Below are positions 1 through 9,743 of a stretch of DNA of 64,000 nt, in pieces. A model generated the notes under the pieces. The model was not told the origin of the DNA. It saw only the letters and a program-made list of their open reading frames with translations, and searched no databases. How positions within the stretch are numbered: the first letter of the stretch is position 1; each line of letters starts with the position of its first letter. The stretch is taken from positions 25,291 to 89,290 of the forward strand of contig BAXG01000020.1 of the NCBI GenBank assembly GCA_001310455.1, in the 5' to 3' direction. The position numbers were made by a program, and so were the translations under genes. Source of the DNA: Photobacterium sp. JCM 19050. GTDB taxonomy: Bacteria > Pseudomonadota > Gammaproteobacteria > Enterobacterales > Vibrionaceae.

Positions 1-407
1 AAACTGCCGATTATCCGCAGAGGTAGCGTCACACGCCAACGCACCCCGGCCATTTTGGACACCGCACTTTCCACCGGCAGCGCGTGGGCAACCAGGATCA
101 TGCTGCCAATCACGGTGACCTGTGCAACGGTCAGGTTTGAGCCGGAGGAGACATCGAAAAACACCACCATACCGGTGTAAAGGTTGGTCACCATAGCCGC
201 CGCCCAAACCAGAGCCATTTCACCGGGCAGGCCGACGTATTGCATCAGCGGTGCCAGCACGTGACCAAGCCATTCAGTACCACCGATTTCATCAAGAAAC
301 TTCACAATTATTAAAGCCGGAACCATCACTTTTATCAGCGTAAAGTAGACCCGGCAGACATCACGTAACAAAGAGTTCAAAGAGGAAAAAATCGCGCTTC
401 CCTTCAT
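1..407 (-). CDS. Nucleoside-recognition (Gate) domain membrane protein, 3' end outside window
   Basis: This is the N-terminal 135 codons of a polytopic inner-membrane protein whose 3' part lies left of the window. It starts with MKGSAIFSSL at 407. Hydrophobic segments follow, including VMVPALIIVKFLDEIGG, ALVWAAAMVTNLYTG and a VIGSMILVAHALPVESAV stretch. The glycine/proline-rich pattern and the LPVE motif are typical of the Gate domain (PF07670) shared by YjiG/YjiH and spore-maturation-type proteins, which are thought to move nucleosides or other small solutes. The substrate cannot be read from the sequence. The visible frame is intact. Its downstream partner is not visible, so operon context is unknown. 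Confidence 0.75.
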   Translation of the reverse strand, partial: MKGSAIFSSLNSLLRDVCRVYFTLIKVMVPALIIVKFLDEIGGTEWLGHVLAPLMQYVGLPGEMALVWAAAMVTNLYTGMVVFFDVSSGSNLTVAQVTVIGSMILVAHALPVESAVSKMAGVRWRVTLPLRIIGS

Positions 408-609
408 ATATCATCCTGAATTTTGTTGTATTTTTATAATCAATTAATTGCTTATTACGATACGCAAAATGTCCCATTTCTGAAACACAGAGATGTGATT
501 TCCCTTGTAAAACCCTCCCTGATAAACCCGTCATCCTTTGCTTATCTATTCTCGAATCTTACAATACCTGTGTTTTCAGATTTCGTCATTCCCGCGCTCG
601 GAGAGTTGT

Positions 610-870
610 ATGTTGAGTGCCTATGTATTGGTGAGTTTACTTGCGTTTCTGTTCTGGCTGACAGGTCTGCTTCTGGCTGAGCTGCTGCGCTTGAGCCGCC
701 GCAATCTGATGATGCTGGAATCCTCTTTGTTTGTTTTCACAATCGCAGTGCTGCTCAGTCGAAGTGATCCCATTGAAATTGGTGTTTTCGCAGTCAGTTA
801 TGTGGTTATCGGGGCGGTGTTAATCAGCCACCCAAGGATAAACCGCTTTATACGCATGTTACCTATTTAG
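610..870 (+). CDS. Small membrane protein of unknown function
   Basis: An 86-residue protein starting at the ATG at 610, preceded by GGAGAG at about 600-605. It has two or three hydrophobic segments: residues about 3-25 (LVSLLAFLFWLTGLLLAEL), about 38-50 (LFVFTIAVLLS) and about 55-75 (IGVFAVSYVVIGAVLI). It ends with a short basic tail (RINRFIRMLPI). A hairpin terminator follows directly. I recognise no family. The start at 538 in the same frame has no ribosome binding site and would add a non-hydrophobic extension, so 610 is preferred. Divergent from the Gate-domain gene and convergent with the porin. Confidence 0.6.
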   Translation: MLSAYVLVSLLAFLFWLTGLLLAELLRLSRRNLMMLESSLFVFTIAVLLSRSDPIEIGVFAVSYVVIGAVLISHPRINRFIRMLPI

Positions 871-896
871 CATTATCTGTTTGTATCAAAACGAGA

Positions 897-920
897 AATG
901 CCAGCCCGAAGGCTGGCATT
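897..920. terminator. Bidirectional rho-independent terminator
   Basis: Perfect 10-bp stem AATGCCAGCC / GGCTGGCATT with a CGAA loop, flanked by T runs on both strands. It lies between the convergent small membrane protein gene and the porin gene and can serve both. Confidence 0.8.
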
Positions 921-952
921 TTTACACGCAAAATAGGTCAGGACTTCTTTTC

Positions 953-1993
953 TTAGAAGTTGTAACGCGCCAGGATCGCAATCTGGTCAGCGCCAGTGTC
1001 TTTTCCTGCAGTGTTCTTCTCAGTCACACCCATCTTGTATTCGGTTGCAAAGATGACCTTGCCAGGTACCCACGCCGCACCGATTACACCGTAAGACAGT
1101 TCAGCAGAAGAGTTGTCATCTTCAATGCTGTTGTAACCGCCATACACCTGGTATTCGCCGCCATTCATTTTATACATGGCGATCAGCTCGTAACCAGTTG
1201 CTTCTTTAGCCGCGTCTTTCAGCTTGCCATCAAACTTACGATGATTTTCGTACTGTCCATATTGCGCAGCGAGGTAAAGAGCATCGCTACTGTACTTTGC
1301 AGCAAATGCCATTACTTGTGCATTATCTTCGCTTTTATAAGAGTTGCTACCAAATGCTGCACCCATGCTCAGACCAAAATCAAAGTCATAATTCAAAGAT
1401 GCTTGGTATCCTTGATGGCGCTTGTATTCAATACCCTCATATTTTTCGTTATCACCAAACTGATATTGCAAACCAACAGAAAGGCCACCCATTGAATTAC
1501 GATATGTAATGGCATCGTCTGCACGACCGGTACCGGCATCACCGCTACCGTACTGACCGTCATATGCACCAGATGCGGAACCACCATTGATCCATAGTAC
1601 GTCGGTATAGCTGACAACATCGTAGTATGCTGACCACTGCTTACCAACGGTAATTGCACCTACTGCATCATTCTTAAAGTAGATGTTACCGAGACGGTTA
1701 CCAAATTCTTGATCGCCTGACGCCAGAGCATCGTAGCCCCATTCAGCTTTTGCACCCGCAGTCCAGCCCGGGGCCATTTCGTGTTCAAAACCGAAGGTGA
1801 TACGCGAGCTGGCATTTTCCATCTCGGTAGAGCTATCGGTGTCACCAACGCTTTCAGTGTGAACGGCTTTAACTGCCAGACGACCACCGATAGTGACCTT
1901 GTTTGCGCCTTCTTCGTATACTGTTGCTGCTGATACGGAAGTTGCAGAAAGAGTGGCAGCTGCTACTGCGATTGCAATGATGCTTTTTTTCAT
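953..1993 (-). CDS. Outer-membrane general porin (OmpU-like)
   Basis: A 346-residue trimeric-type porin, expected to form a 16-stranded barrel for diffusion of small solutes. Residues 1-22 (MKKSIIAIAVAAATLSATSV plus SA) are a signal peptide with cleavage after SAA or SA. The mature protein opens with VTIGGRLAVKAVHTE, typical of the Gram-negative porin family (PF00267/PF13609) in Vibrionaceae, and ends with the barrel-terminal aromatic ILARYNF. The start at 1993 was chosen over 2020 because AAAGGA lies just upstream and the signal peptide then begins properly. A constriction-loop-like DVLWINGGSASG segment is present. Single gene, closed by the hairpin at 897-920. Confidence 0.92.
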   Translation of the reverse strand: MKKSIIAIAVAAATLSATSVSAATVYEEGANKVTIGGRLAVKAVHTESVGDTDSSTEMENASSRITFGFEHEMAPGWTAGAKAEWGYDALASGDQEFGNRLGNIYFKNDAVGAITVGKQWSAYYDVVSYTDVLWINGGSASGAYDGQYGSGDAGTGRADDAITYRNSMGGLSVGLQYQFGDNEKYEGIEYKRHQGYQASLNYDFDFGLSMGAAFGSNSYKSEDNAQVMAFAAKYSSDALYLAAQYGQYENHRKFDGKLKDAAKEATGYELIAMYKMNGGEYQVYGGYNSIEDDNSSAELSYGVIGAAWVPGKVIFATEYKMGVTEKNTAGKDTGADQIAILARYNF

Positions 1994-2549
1994 TTTTATG
2001 CGTCCTTTAAATATTTCCATTAGCGGGCTTTTTGTTTACCGCCATTTATATATCCGGGAACCAAACAACCATTTCCATTCATATTAAAAACGAATGAAAC
2101 AGTAATTTGCGGTATCAGATATATAGAGAACCCTTTTATATCAATAAGGTTTCTTCGACTGAGATTATATTTTTAAAATGAAAATCGCAGAAAACATAAT
2201 TGCGCGATAAATATCACAAAAAGAAACTAATTAATCTCAAATGATTTGATTAAAATATTATTGGATTGGTAATTGATAATTGAAATGCATCTCTACAAAC
2301 AAATATTCAATAATTCATCCCATTAGAGTTTAATAACAAATAACACAGACAAATAGAACACCAGAAAATTAAAGGTATTTTGTATTTATTTCACCCATCA
2401 ATTAACCATGCATTGAACGAATCGGAGAGTTTGCGGTCTGTCCCACATCTTTCTTGCATTTCACTGTCTATTGTCTATACAGTTAATAATCGACACTGCA
2501 ATAACTGGCGGTGTTCAGACAAGTCTCAAACCAAACAGGGAGGATCAAG
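1994..2549. other. AT-rich intergenic region between porin and tnaC
   Basis: About 550 bp with no credible gene, strongly AT-rich. It must hold the divergent promoters of the porin (leftward) and of tnaC-tnaA (rightward). I could not pick out a convincing CRP site by eye, although tna operons are normally catabolite-controlled. Confidence 0.5.
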
Positions 2550-2657
2550 ATGATGAACAGAAGTTCAAAATCTGCCATGGTTGGCAGCCTCCATCAGTTC
2601 CCGCGCTGGTATACACAAGACATCCGCCTCGCATACGACTTCCCTCACTCCCGCTGA
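2550..2657 (+). CDS. tnaC: TnaC tryptophanase leader peptide
   Basis: A 35-codon leader ORF with a strong GGGAGG site at 2538-2543. The peptide starts MMNRSSKSAM and contains FPRWYTQDIRLAYDFPHSR. In E. coli TnaC the key residues are W12, D16 and P24; here W20, D24 and P32 keep exactly the same spacing (+4 and +12). The E. coli peptide stops right after the proline; here three residues follow. Established knowledge: tryptophan-induced stalling of the ribosome at the end of TnaC blocks Rho and lets transcription continue into tnaA. The gap of about 120 bp to tnaA would be the Rho-dependent termination region. A second ATG at 2553 is also possible. Confidence 0.85.
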   Translation: MMNRSSKSAMVGSLHQFPRWYTQDIRLAYDFPHSR

Positions 2658-2662
2658 TTACA

Positions 2663-2679
2663 TCGCCTGCTTCAGGCGA
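2663..2679 (+). promoter_or_regulatory. Hairpin in the tnaC-tnaA leader
   Basis: Perfect 7-bp stem TCGCCTG / CAGGCGA with a CTT loop, starting six bases after the tnaC stop codon. No T tract follows. It could be a pause site or RNA structure in the Rho-controlled leader; the role is inferred only from position. Confidence 0.4.
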
Positions 2680-2780
2680 CAATCCATTATCAGGCTGCGT
2701 AAACCTGTGCAGGTTTTCCATGCCAGAATTTTCAACGCTGCCCAAAACTTCTGGCGCAGCAAGTGATCAGGGAGATCACC

Positions 2781-4176
<1,396 letters not shown>

Positions 4177-4181
4177 ACGTA

Positions 4182-4205
4182 AAAGCGGAGCCCCGGCTCC
4201 GCTTT
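4182..4205. terminator. Terminator between tnaA and the convergent MCP gene
   Basis: Stem AAAGCGGAGCC / GGCTCCGCTTT (11 bp, tight loop) followed by T-rich sequence. It lies six bases after the tnaA stop and 19 bases from the MCP stop, so it can act on both strands. Confidence 0.75.
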
Positions 4206-4223
4206 CTCGCACATCCTCGTTCG

Positions 4224-6356
4224 TCAGTGTTTCCTTCGTCTATCCGGCATATCCGCATTCCAGGAACTTTCCCGGTTCTTCCCGATATGCGGCACAATAT
4301 CGACGACAACCGGATAGGTTGCTGTTTTTTCATCCGCGTGACCTGACTGTGTTTCCTCATCTTGGCTTTCCTCCCCCTGGAGGAAACCGTTGAGGTTTAT
4401 TACCAACTTGTTCAGGCCATTAGCCTGTTTTCGCAGGTCTGAACTGGAAACCGATACCTGCTCAGCAATGGTCGCAGCACGCTGGGTTGCAAGGTTGATG
4501 GACTCTATAGCGCAGCCAATTTCTTCTACACCTCTGGCTTGCTCATTTGATGCATTGAAAATCTTGGTTGCCTCATCAGTCACCACCTGGGTCTGTGACC
4601 GGGTCTCTAAAACAATCTCACTGCCATGTTTAACCCGCTCACCGTTCTCCCGAACAATTGCTTCAGCCTCACTGATACTTTGCTCAACAATGGCCGTGAT
4701 ATCTTTGGCCGCCTTACCGCTCAACTCGGCCAGGTTCCCCACTTCCTGCGCCACAACACTAAACCCACGGCCATGTTCTCCCGCACGTTTGGCCTCCACA
4801 GATGCATTAAAGGAGAGAAGTTTGGTCTGGAAAACAATTTCATTGATGACTTCGGTTTTGGCACCAATTTCCTCAATGATTTTGACAAGGTCGGATATCT
4901 TCTGGTTGGAGTCGGCAATATTTTCCATCGCCATATCCAGATTTTCCATCTGGTCAGCCACTTTGACAGAGGCGTTTCGTGATTCCTCGGCGGCTCGGGT
5001 ATTGGCATTAACCACACTGGAGATCTGCTCGGTGTTAGTCGATGTTTCTTCCAGTGCGGCCGCCTGACTGTTGGAGAGGTCCGACAATTTCTGGCTGACG
5101 TCGTCGATATGACAGGATACCGAACTGAGGTGCGCAGAACTCTGGCTCATCCGGTGGACAATTTTCAGGAAGGCTTCACTCATCTGATTCAGCTCTTTGC
5201 TGCTGAACGTTTTCAGGCCCTTAAAAATCTCTCGGAATGGCTTGGTGATGGACCGGCTGAGGACAAAAGTTGAAAGGATGCTGAGAAATACCGCCAGTAT
5301 AATCCCGCCGATGATAGTGATATAAGCAAAGCTGACTGACTGCTCTGACGCCATGATTCTTTGCGTCATCAACTGTTGTTCTCTTTCGATGAATTCAGCG
5401 ATTTGTCCGCGGAATTTGTCGAAATACAGTTTACCCTCGGCTGCCGCAACAAAGTCGCTGACGTCATCCATTGTTTTTGAGTCCCCGATTTCCCTTCGCA
5501 GATCAATCTGGGATTTCGCGATATCTTCACGCCATGCAAGGATGACTTTTTCAATCTCGTTAAGAAGCGTAACCTGGGACGGGTTATCACTGACGCGGAT
5601 CTTCAGGCTGCTAATAAGCGATGACAACTGGTTATTTCCGTTCCGGTACGGTTCAAGAAATACTTCATCCCCGGCCAGCAGAAACCCTCTCATGCCGGTT
5701 TCCATGTCTACGGCAGCAGACTCGATCAACAATGCCTGCTCTATCACTTCATGGGTATGAGTGACCCAACTCACTGCATCACGCAATTCCGTCGGCTGGA
5801 CTGACTGGGAAAACACAACCCTGCGCTCCTCCAGCAATGCCCGCTCCCGGGCAATAAAGGTATTAATCAGCTCACGGAAACGGTCGAAATATGTTTTTCC
5901 TTCCGCTTTAGCAATCAGCTTTGCCATGTCATTCATGCTCTTGGCATCACCAATGTCCCGCCGCAAGCTGATGGCGTTTTCTGTCACCTCGGACTGCCAT
6001 TCGGAAATGGTGAGTTTTATTTCTTCAAGAAGGGTGACCTGGGCGGGGTTGTCTGAAACGGTCAGTTTTAATTCTTCTACTAGGGCGTTAAAACGCTGCC
6101 TTCCATCAACATAAGGTTCGAGGAATTGTTCTTTACCGGCCAACAGGAAGCCGCGTTTACCGGTTTCCATATCTACCGCCGCAGACTCAATTTCCTTTGC
6201 CTTCAGAATGACACGGTAAGTATGGTCTACCCACTCGTCGGTAGCCTTCAGCTCGCGGATACCTGACAGGCTGACAGCCCCCAGAATGATCAAAAACAAC
6301 AGGGTTAACCCGTTACACATCATGATTTTTGCGCGCAGCGACATGTTGTCAGACAT
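4224..6356 (-). CDS. Methyl-accepting chemotaxis protein with two tandem CHASE3 domains
   Basis: A 710-residue membrane chemoreceptor. The start MSDNMSLRAK at 6356 has AGGGTGA upstream; the longer reading frame to 6533 adds an unlikely extension. TM1 is about residues 8-30. Two similar CHASE3 sensor modules follow, each marked by ESAAVDMETG-RGFLLAG and DNP-QVTLL (about residues 35-185 and 190-335). TM2 is at about 340-362, then a short HAMP-like segment (SRSITKPFREIFKGL). The signalling bundle has its hairpin tip at VINEIVFQTKLLSFNASVEA. The tip differs from the usual QTNILALNA by K and S substitutions. No C-terminal CheR/CheB tethering pentapeptide is seen; the tail is polar and acidic. The ligand is unknown. 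Single gene. Confidence 0.9.
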   Translation of the reverse strand: MSDNMSLRAKIMMCNGLTLLFLIILGAVSLSGIRELKATDEWVDHTYRVILKAKEIESAAVDMETGKRGFLLAGKEQFLEPYVDGRQRFNALVEELKLTVSDNPAQVTLLEEIKLTISEWQSEVTENAISLRRDIGDAKSMNDMAKLIAKAEGKTYFDRFRELINTFIARERALLEERRVVFSQSVQPTELRDAVSWVTHTHEVIEQALLIESAAVDMETGMRGFLLAGDEVFLEPYRNGNNQLSSLISSLKIRVSDNPSQVTLLNEIEKVILAWREDIAKSQIDLRREIGDSKTMDDVSDFVAAAEGKLYFDKFRGQIAEFIEREQQLMTQRIMASEQSVSFAYITIIGGIILAVFLSILSTFVLSRSITKPFREIFKGLKTFSSKELNQMSEAFLKIVHRMSQSSAHLSSVSCHIDDVSQKLSDLSNSQAAALEETSTNTEQISSVVNANTRAAEESRNASVKVADQMENLDMAMENIADSNQKISDLVKIIEEIGAKTEVINEIVFQTKLLSFNASVEAKRAGEHGRGFSVVAQEVGNLAELSGKAAKDITAIVEQSISEAEAIVRENGERVKHGSEIVLETRSQTQVVTDEATKIFNASNEQARGVEEIGCAIESINLATQRAATIAEQVSVSSSDLRKQANGLNKLVINLNGFLQGEESQDEETQSGHADEKTATYPVVVDIVPHIGKNRESSWNADMPDRRRKH

Positions 6357-6583
6357 AGTATTCACCCTGAACCAGCCAAAGGACGTTGTCAGACCGCCAA
6401 CATGTTGTGCATGCTCAACACGGGGAACCGATAAGACCGGCTCCCGGACAAGGCATGAATTCCGATGAAAACAAATACGAAACAAGAGGCGCATCCCTAG
6501 TATTAACACTAGGACAATGTGTCTTATTGTCAAAACACCGGACTGAAGGGAGAGCTGAAATCACCCCTTTATTTGGATCAAGA

Positions 6584-6606
6584 AAGCGGAGCAATATGCT
6601 CCGCTT
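6584..6606 (-). terminator. Terminator of eamA
   Basis: Stem AAGCGGAGCA / TGCTCCGCTT with a 3-base loop, about 35 bp beyond the eamA stop in its reading direction, followed by TTTCTT on that strand. Confidence 0.65.
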
Positions 6607-6639
6607 GAAAGGGTTTGCGGTGAACAGAGGGAAGATGTA

Positions 6640-7551
6640 TCAGTTCGTCGATTTTGCCAATCCCTTGCGTTTCAGCCTGCCACCAAAAACATTGATACCC
6701 AAACCGGCAATCACAATAGCGGCCCCTATTAGTTGATAAGGCGTCAGGGACTCTCCAAGAAACACCGCTGCACTGAAAAGACCGACAACCGGCACCAGCA
6801 AGGTGAGCGGTGCCACTTGCCCGATTTCACACCGGCTGAGCAGCCCGCCCCACAAGCCATAACCCAGAATGCTGGCAATAAACGCCAGATAGAAGATGGC
6901 AGATACCGTTGTCAGATTAAGGTTTTGCAAGCTCTGGATGATCATCTCTGGCCCTTCAAAAAGCCAGGACATCAGGAAAAAGGGGCCTATCGGCACCAAC
7001 GCGCTCCACACCACCAGCGACATTACGCTCACCGACTTGTCCCGCATGATCATTTTGTTGGAAAGGTTACCCAGTGCCCAGGAGAACGCAGCGGCCAGGG
7101 TCAGAAACATTGTCAGGCCATTGACGCCGCCGGACGCCGAGCCCGCCATGCTTGCCTCTGCCAGAAAAAGCATTCCAGCTGCTGCCAATAACGTTCCGGC
7201 TATATGGTTCCACCTGAGCTTATCGCCCATCAACAGTGCCGCCAGAATAATGGTGAAAAACGCCTGCGCCTGCAAAACCAAAGAAGCCAGCCCGGCTGGC
7301 ATCCCAAGGTAAATAGACAGAAACAGCAAAGCAAACTGGCCAAAACAGATGGTCATGCCGTATGCCACTATCCATCGGAGCGGGGCTTTGGGTGGTTTAA
7401 TAAAAAACACCGCCGGAAGCGCGACCAGAGTAAACCGCAAACCTGCAAGTAGGAACGGCGGCATGTCATAGAGGCCAACTTTGATAACCACGAAGTTAAA
7501 TCCCCAGACTGTCACCACACAGAGCCCGAGTAACATGTCCCGCAAAGACAT
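6640..7551 (-). CDS. eamA: EamA-type amino-acid metabolite exporter (DMT family)
   Basis: A 303-residue inner-membrane protein with about ten transmembrane helices arranged as two EamA repeats. It closely resembles E. coli EamA (YdeD), which exports O-acetylserine and cysteine: VVTVWGFNFVVIKVGL, MPAGLASLVLQAQAFFT, LTLAAAFSWALGN and APLTLLVPVVGL are shared family landmarks. It starts MSLRDMLLG at 7551 and ends with a basic tail RLKRKGLAKSTN. The frame is intact and a hairpin follows. The exact substrate in this organism is inferred from similarity. A second, more distant DMT transporter lies at 53599-54490. Confidence 0.88.
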   Translation of the reverse strand: MSLRDMLLGLCVVTVWGFNFVVIKVGLYDMPPFLLAGLRFTLVALPAVFFIKPPKAPLRWIVAYGMTICFGQFALLFLSIYLGMPAGLASLVLQAQAFFTIILAALLMGDKLRWNHIAGTLLAAAGMLFLAEASMAGSASGGVNGLTMFLTLAAAFSWALGNLSNKMIMRDKSVSVMSLVVWSALVPIGPFFLMSWLFEGPEMIIQSLQNLNLTTVSAIFYLAFIASILGYGLWGGLLSRCEIGQVAPLTLLVPVVGLFSAAVFLGESLTPYQLIGAAIVIAGLGINVFGGRLKRKGLAKSTN

Positions 7552-7707
7552 CGAGAGTCCTTATAGTTTTTCTTGATTAGGAACTCGCGACTATAACACC
7601 GCCAATTATTGAACGTTATACATAAGCAAAATGAATGAATGGCTTCTAAAAGAAAAGCCGGGATAGGAATTTTCCTCACCCGGCTTCTTATCATTCGCTT
7701 TAACGTG

Positions 7708-8627
7708 CTAGGCAAACAACATGCTGTAAAGGAAACCGGCAGACACCGCCATACCCAGCACCACTGTCAGGAAAGCAATAATCATCTTGTTCCTGAAAAT
7801 CGCTTTGAGCATGATCACTTCGGTCAGGCTGGCACCGGCACTGCCGATAATCAGGCCATCACCGCTCCCATGCCCATTCCCTTGGCAACCAGTGCCGCGC
7901 TGAGTGGAATAACTGCCGCAGCGCGGATATACAGTGGAATGCCAATGATGGCCGCAACCGGAATCGCAAACGGGTTTTCATCACTGGCAAAACGGGCAAT
8001 GAAATCCGTCGGAATAAAGCCGTAAATCACCGAACCAATCGCTACACCAACAAACATGTAAGGCAGCGCCTGTTTAAAGTCAGCCCAGGTTGTGTCCCAG
8101 TTTTTTCGCCATTTGCTGACCGGCTTCGGTTTGCTGCCGCAGCTGCTGCCACAACATGAAGGCTGAGGCTCGGTATATGCTTCCGGCTTGACGTACTTTT
8201 CAAAACCAAATTTTTCCAACAGGTAACCGGCCAGCACGGACACGCCCATCGCCACTGCAAAGTAAAACGCCGCCACTTTAACCCCGAATGTCACCACAAA
8301 CAGACCGATCACAATCGGGTTCAGAAGCGGGCTGGCAAACAGGAACACCATCATGGCACCGAAACCGGCTTTGGCTCGCAACAACCCTTTAAGGAACGGA
8401 ATGGTTGAGCAGGAACAAAACGGTGTAATTGCCCCGAGGAAACCCGCAATCACATAACCTTTGCCGTGCTTGCTGCTCAGAATCTGCTGAATCTTCTCAG
8501 GTGACAGATACATCTGCAGCACCCCGACAAGGTAGCTGATTGCCAGGTACAACACTGTCAGTTCGACTGACAGAAACACGAACATATAGAGCGCTTCAGA
8601 CGCCATCGATGAAAATGATTCAGACAT
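7708..8627 (-). pseudogene. UPF0718/ArsP-like permease, frameshifted near the 3' end
   Basis: Polytopic inner-membrane permease of the YraQ/ArsP family (DUF318). Family marks are the TPFCSCSTIPF motif at about residue 68 and ASPLLNP at about 98. A soluble loop carries a cysteine-rich CCGSSCGSKPKP stretch (about 156), able to bind soft metals or metalloids. The open frame ends at 7851 after VAKGMGMGAVMA, but the next frame continues LIIGSAGASLTEVIML ... GFLYSMLFA to a stop at 7708, the normal family end. One C is missing from a GGCCCTG context at about 7854. Divergent from an ArsR-type regulator, suggesting metalloid, metal or thiol control. ArsP exports trivalent organoarsenicals; whether this one does is not shown. 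Confidence 0.82.
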
Positions 8628-8650
8628 TGCTTAAATTCCATATTTCCAGA

Positions 8651-8663
8651 ATATTCGAAATAT
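8651..8663. promoter_or_regulatory. Palindrome in the permease/ArsR divergent promoter
   Basis: ATATT-CGA-AATAT, a 13-bp palindrome in the 106-bp gap between the two divergent genes. AT-rich dyads of this kind are common ArsR/SmtB operators; this assignment is by position only. Confidence 0.35.
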
Positions 8664-8733
8664 AGATCAAATGATTGCCAGGATCAAATTATTTCTATTA
8701 TTATCGAAATGACCCCAGCGATGTGAGTAAACC

Positions 8734-9035
8734 ATGAATACTGAAATTATCGCCAAAGCCTTCAAAGAACTTGGCCACACAACCCGACTGAATATCTACC
8801 GCGCCGTCATCCGAGCGGGACATCAGGGAGTGGCAGTCGGGCGTTTACAGGAAAAACTTGATATCCCGGGTTCAACGCTTTCGCACCATATATCGAGCCT
8901 GATTTCAGCCGGCTGATCACCCAGAGACGAGAGGGACGCACGCTGTTTTGTGTCGCCGATTTTGAAAAGCTCAAATCGGTTATCGCATTTTTGCAGGATG
9001 AATGCTGCATAGAAGAACGGGTATGCTCAGATTGA
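8734..9035 (+). pseudogene. ArsR-family transcriptional regulator, frameshifted
   Basis: A small winged-helix repressor of about 100 residues when repaired. MNTEIIAKAFKELGHTTRLN and IPGSTLSHHISSLISAG match the ArsR helix-turn-helix. The frame stops at 8916, but in the next frame LITQRREGRTLFCVADF and the wing and dimerisation helix continue to 9035. One C is missing in GGCCTG at about 8914. A CC pair sits in DECCIEERVC at the C terminus and could be the metal or metalloid sensor. It is divergent from the UPF0718 permease, its probable target. The stop codon lies in the loop of the terminator hairpin at 9017-9045. Confidence 0.82.
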
Positions 9036-9045
9036 GCATACCCGT
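9017..9045. terminator. Terminator hairpin enclosing the arsR stop codon
   Basis: Perfect 13-bp stem ACGGGTATGCTCA / TGAGCATACCCGT with a GAT loop; the arsR TGA is the first triplet of the 3' arm. It also lies 46 bp beyond the end of eda on the other strand, so it may end both units. Confidence 0.7.
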
Positions 9046-9090
9046 TTGTATGTTGGTAAGAAGCAATCAGATTAGATGCTCTGGCAGACT

Positions 9091-9717
9091 TTAATTCACC
9101 AGGGCGACTGCCTCCCGGGTAAGACGGCCAATCTCCTCCCAGTTTTTCGCAGCAATCAGTGATTTATCGACCATCCAGGTACCGCCACAGGCAATCACCC
9201 TTGGGATATCAAGATAGGACTGAATGTTTGCCGGACCAACGCCGCCTGTGGGCATCAATTCAATCTGCGTATAGGGACCAAGCAGTGCTTTAATCATTTT
9301 GGTGCCGCCGGAGGCTTCTGCCGGGAAGAACTTCAGCGTAGTCAGCCCCATTTCCAACGCAGCTTCAATGTTAGTGGGATTGTTAACCCCAGGGATAATG
9401 GGAATATCCAGATCCTGACACGCTTTTACGGTATTGGGGTTAAAGCCCGGTGAAACGATAAAACTCGCCCCCGCTTCTTTGGCTGCAATAACTTGCTCTT
9501 TGGTTAATACCGTACCGGCACCAATGAGCATGTCCGGCTGAGCATCCCTTAGCAGGCGAATGGCTTCTGCTGCTGCGTCGGATCGAAACGTGATCTCCGC
9601 TACCGGCAAACCATTGTCCGCGAGAGCCTTACCAAGCGGGACGATGTCCTCGGCGCGGTCAACGGAAATCACAGGTATCACTTTCAATTCTCTTAGCTGT
9701 TCGGTCAGGTGCTGCAT
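9091..9717 (-). CDS. eda: KDPG/KHG aldolase
   Basis: A 208-residue class I aldolase splitting 2-keto-3-deoxy-6-phosphogluconate into pyruvate and glyceraldehyde 3-phosphate, the last step of the uronate pathway. Family landmarks are VAEITFRSDAAAEAI with the catalytic glutamate, IGAGTVLTKEQ, SPGFNPNTV, LKFFPAEASGG with the Schiff-base lysine, and MPTGGVG. Length and frame are normal. It is the last gene of the dctQ-dctM-uxuB-uxaC-kdgK-eda unit, 26 bp after kdgK. Confidence 0.95.
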   Translation of the reverse strand: MQHLTEQLRELKVIPVISVDRAEDIVPLGKALADNGLPVAEITFRSDAAAEAIRLLRDAQPDMLIGAGTVLTKEQVIAAKEAGASFIVSPGFNPNTVKACQDLDIPIIPGVNNPTNIEAALEMGLTTLKFFPAEASGGTKMIKALLGPYTQIELMPTGGVGPANIQSYLDIPRVIACGGTWMVDKSLIAAKNWEEIGRLTREAVALVN

Positions 9718-9743
9718 TGGTCTACGGTTCTCCTTGGTCTTGT

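Noticed and set aside
881..1495. 204-codon plus-strand frame over the porin gene
   Set aside because: Antisense to a clear porin with signal peptide; composition typical of a shadow.
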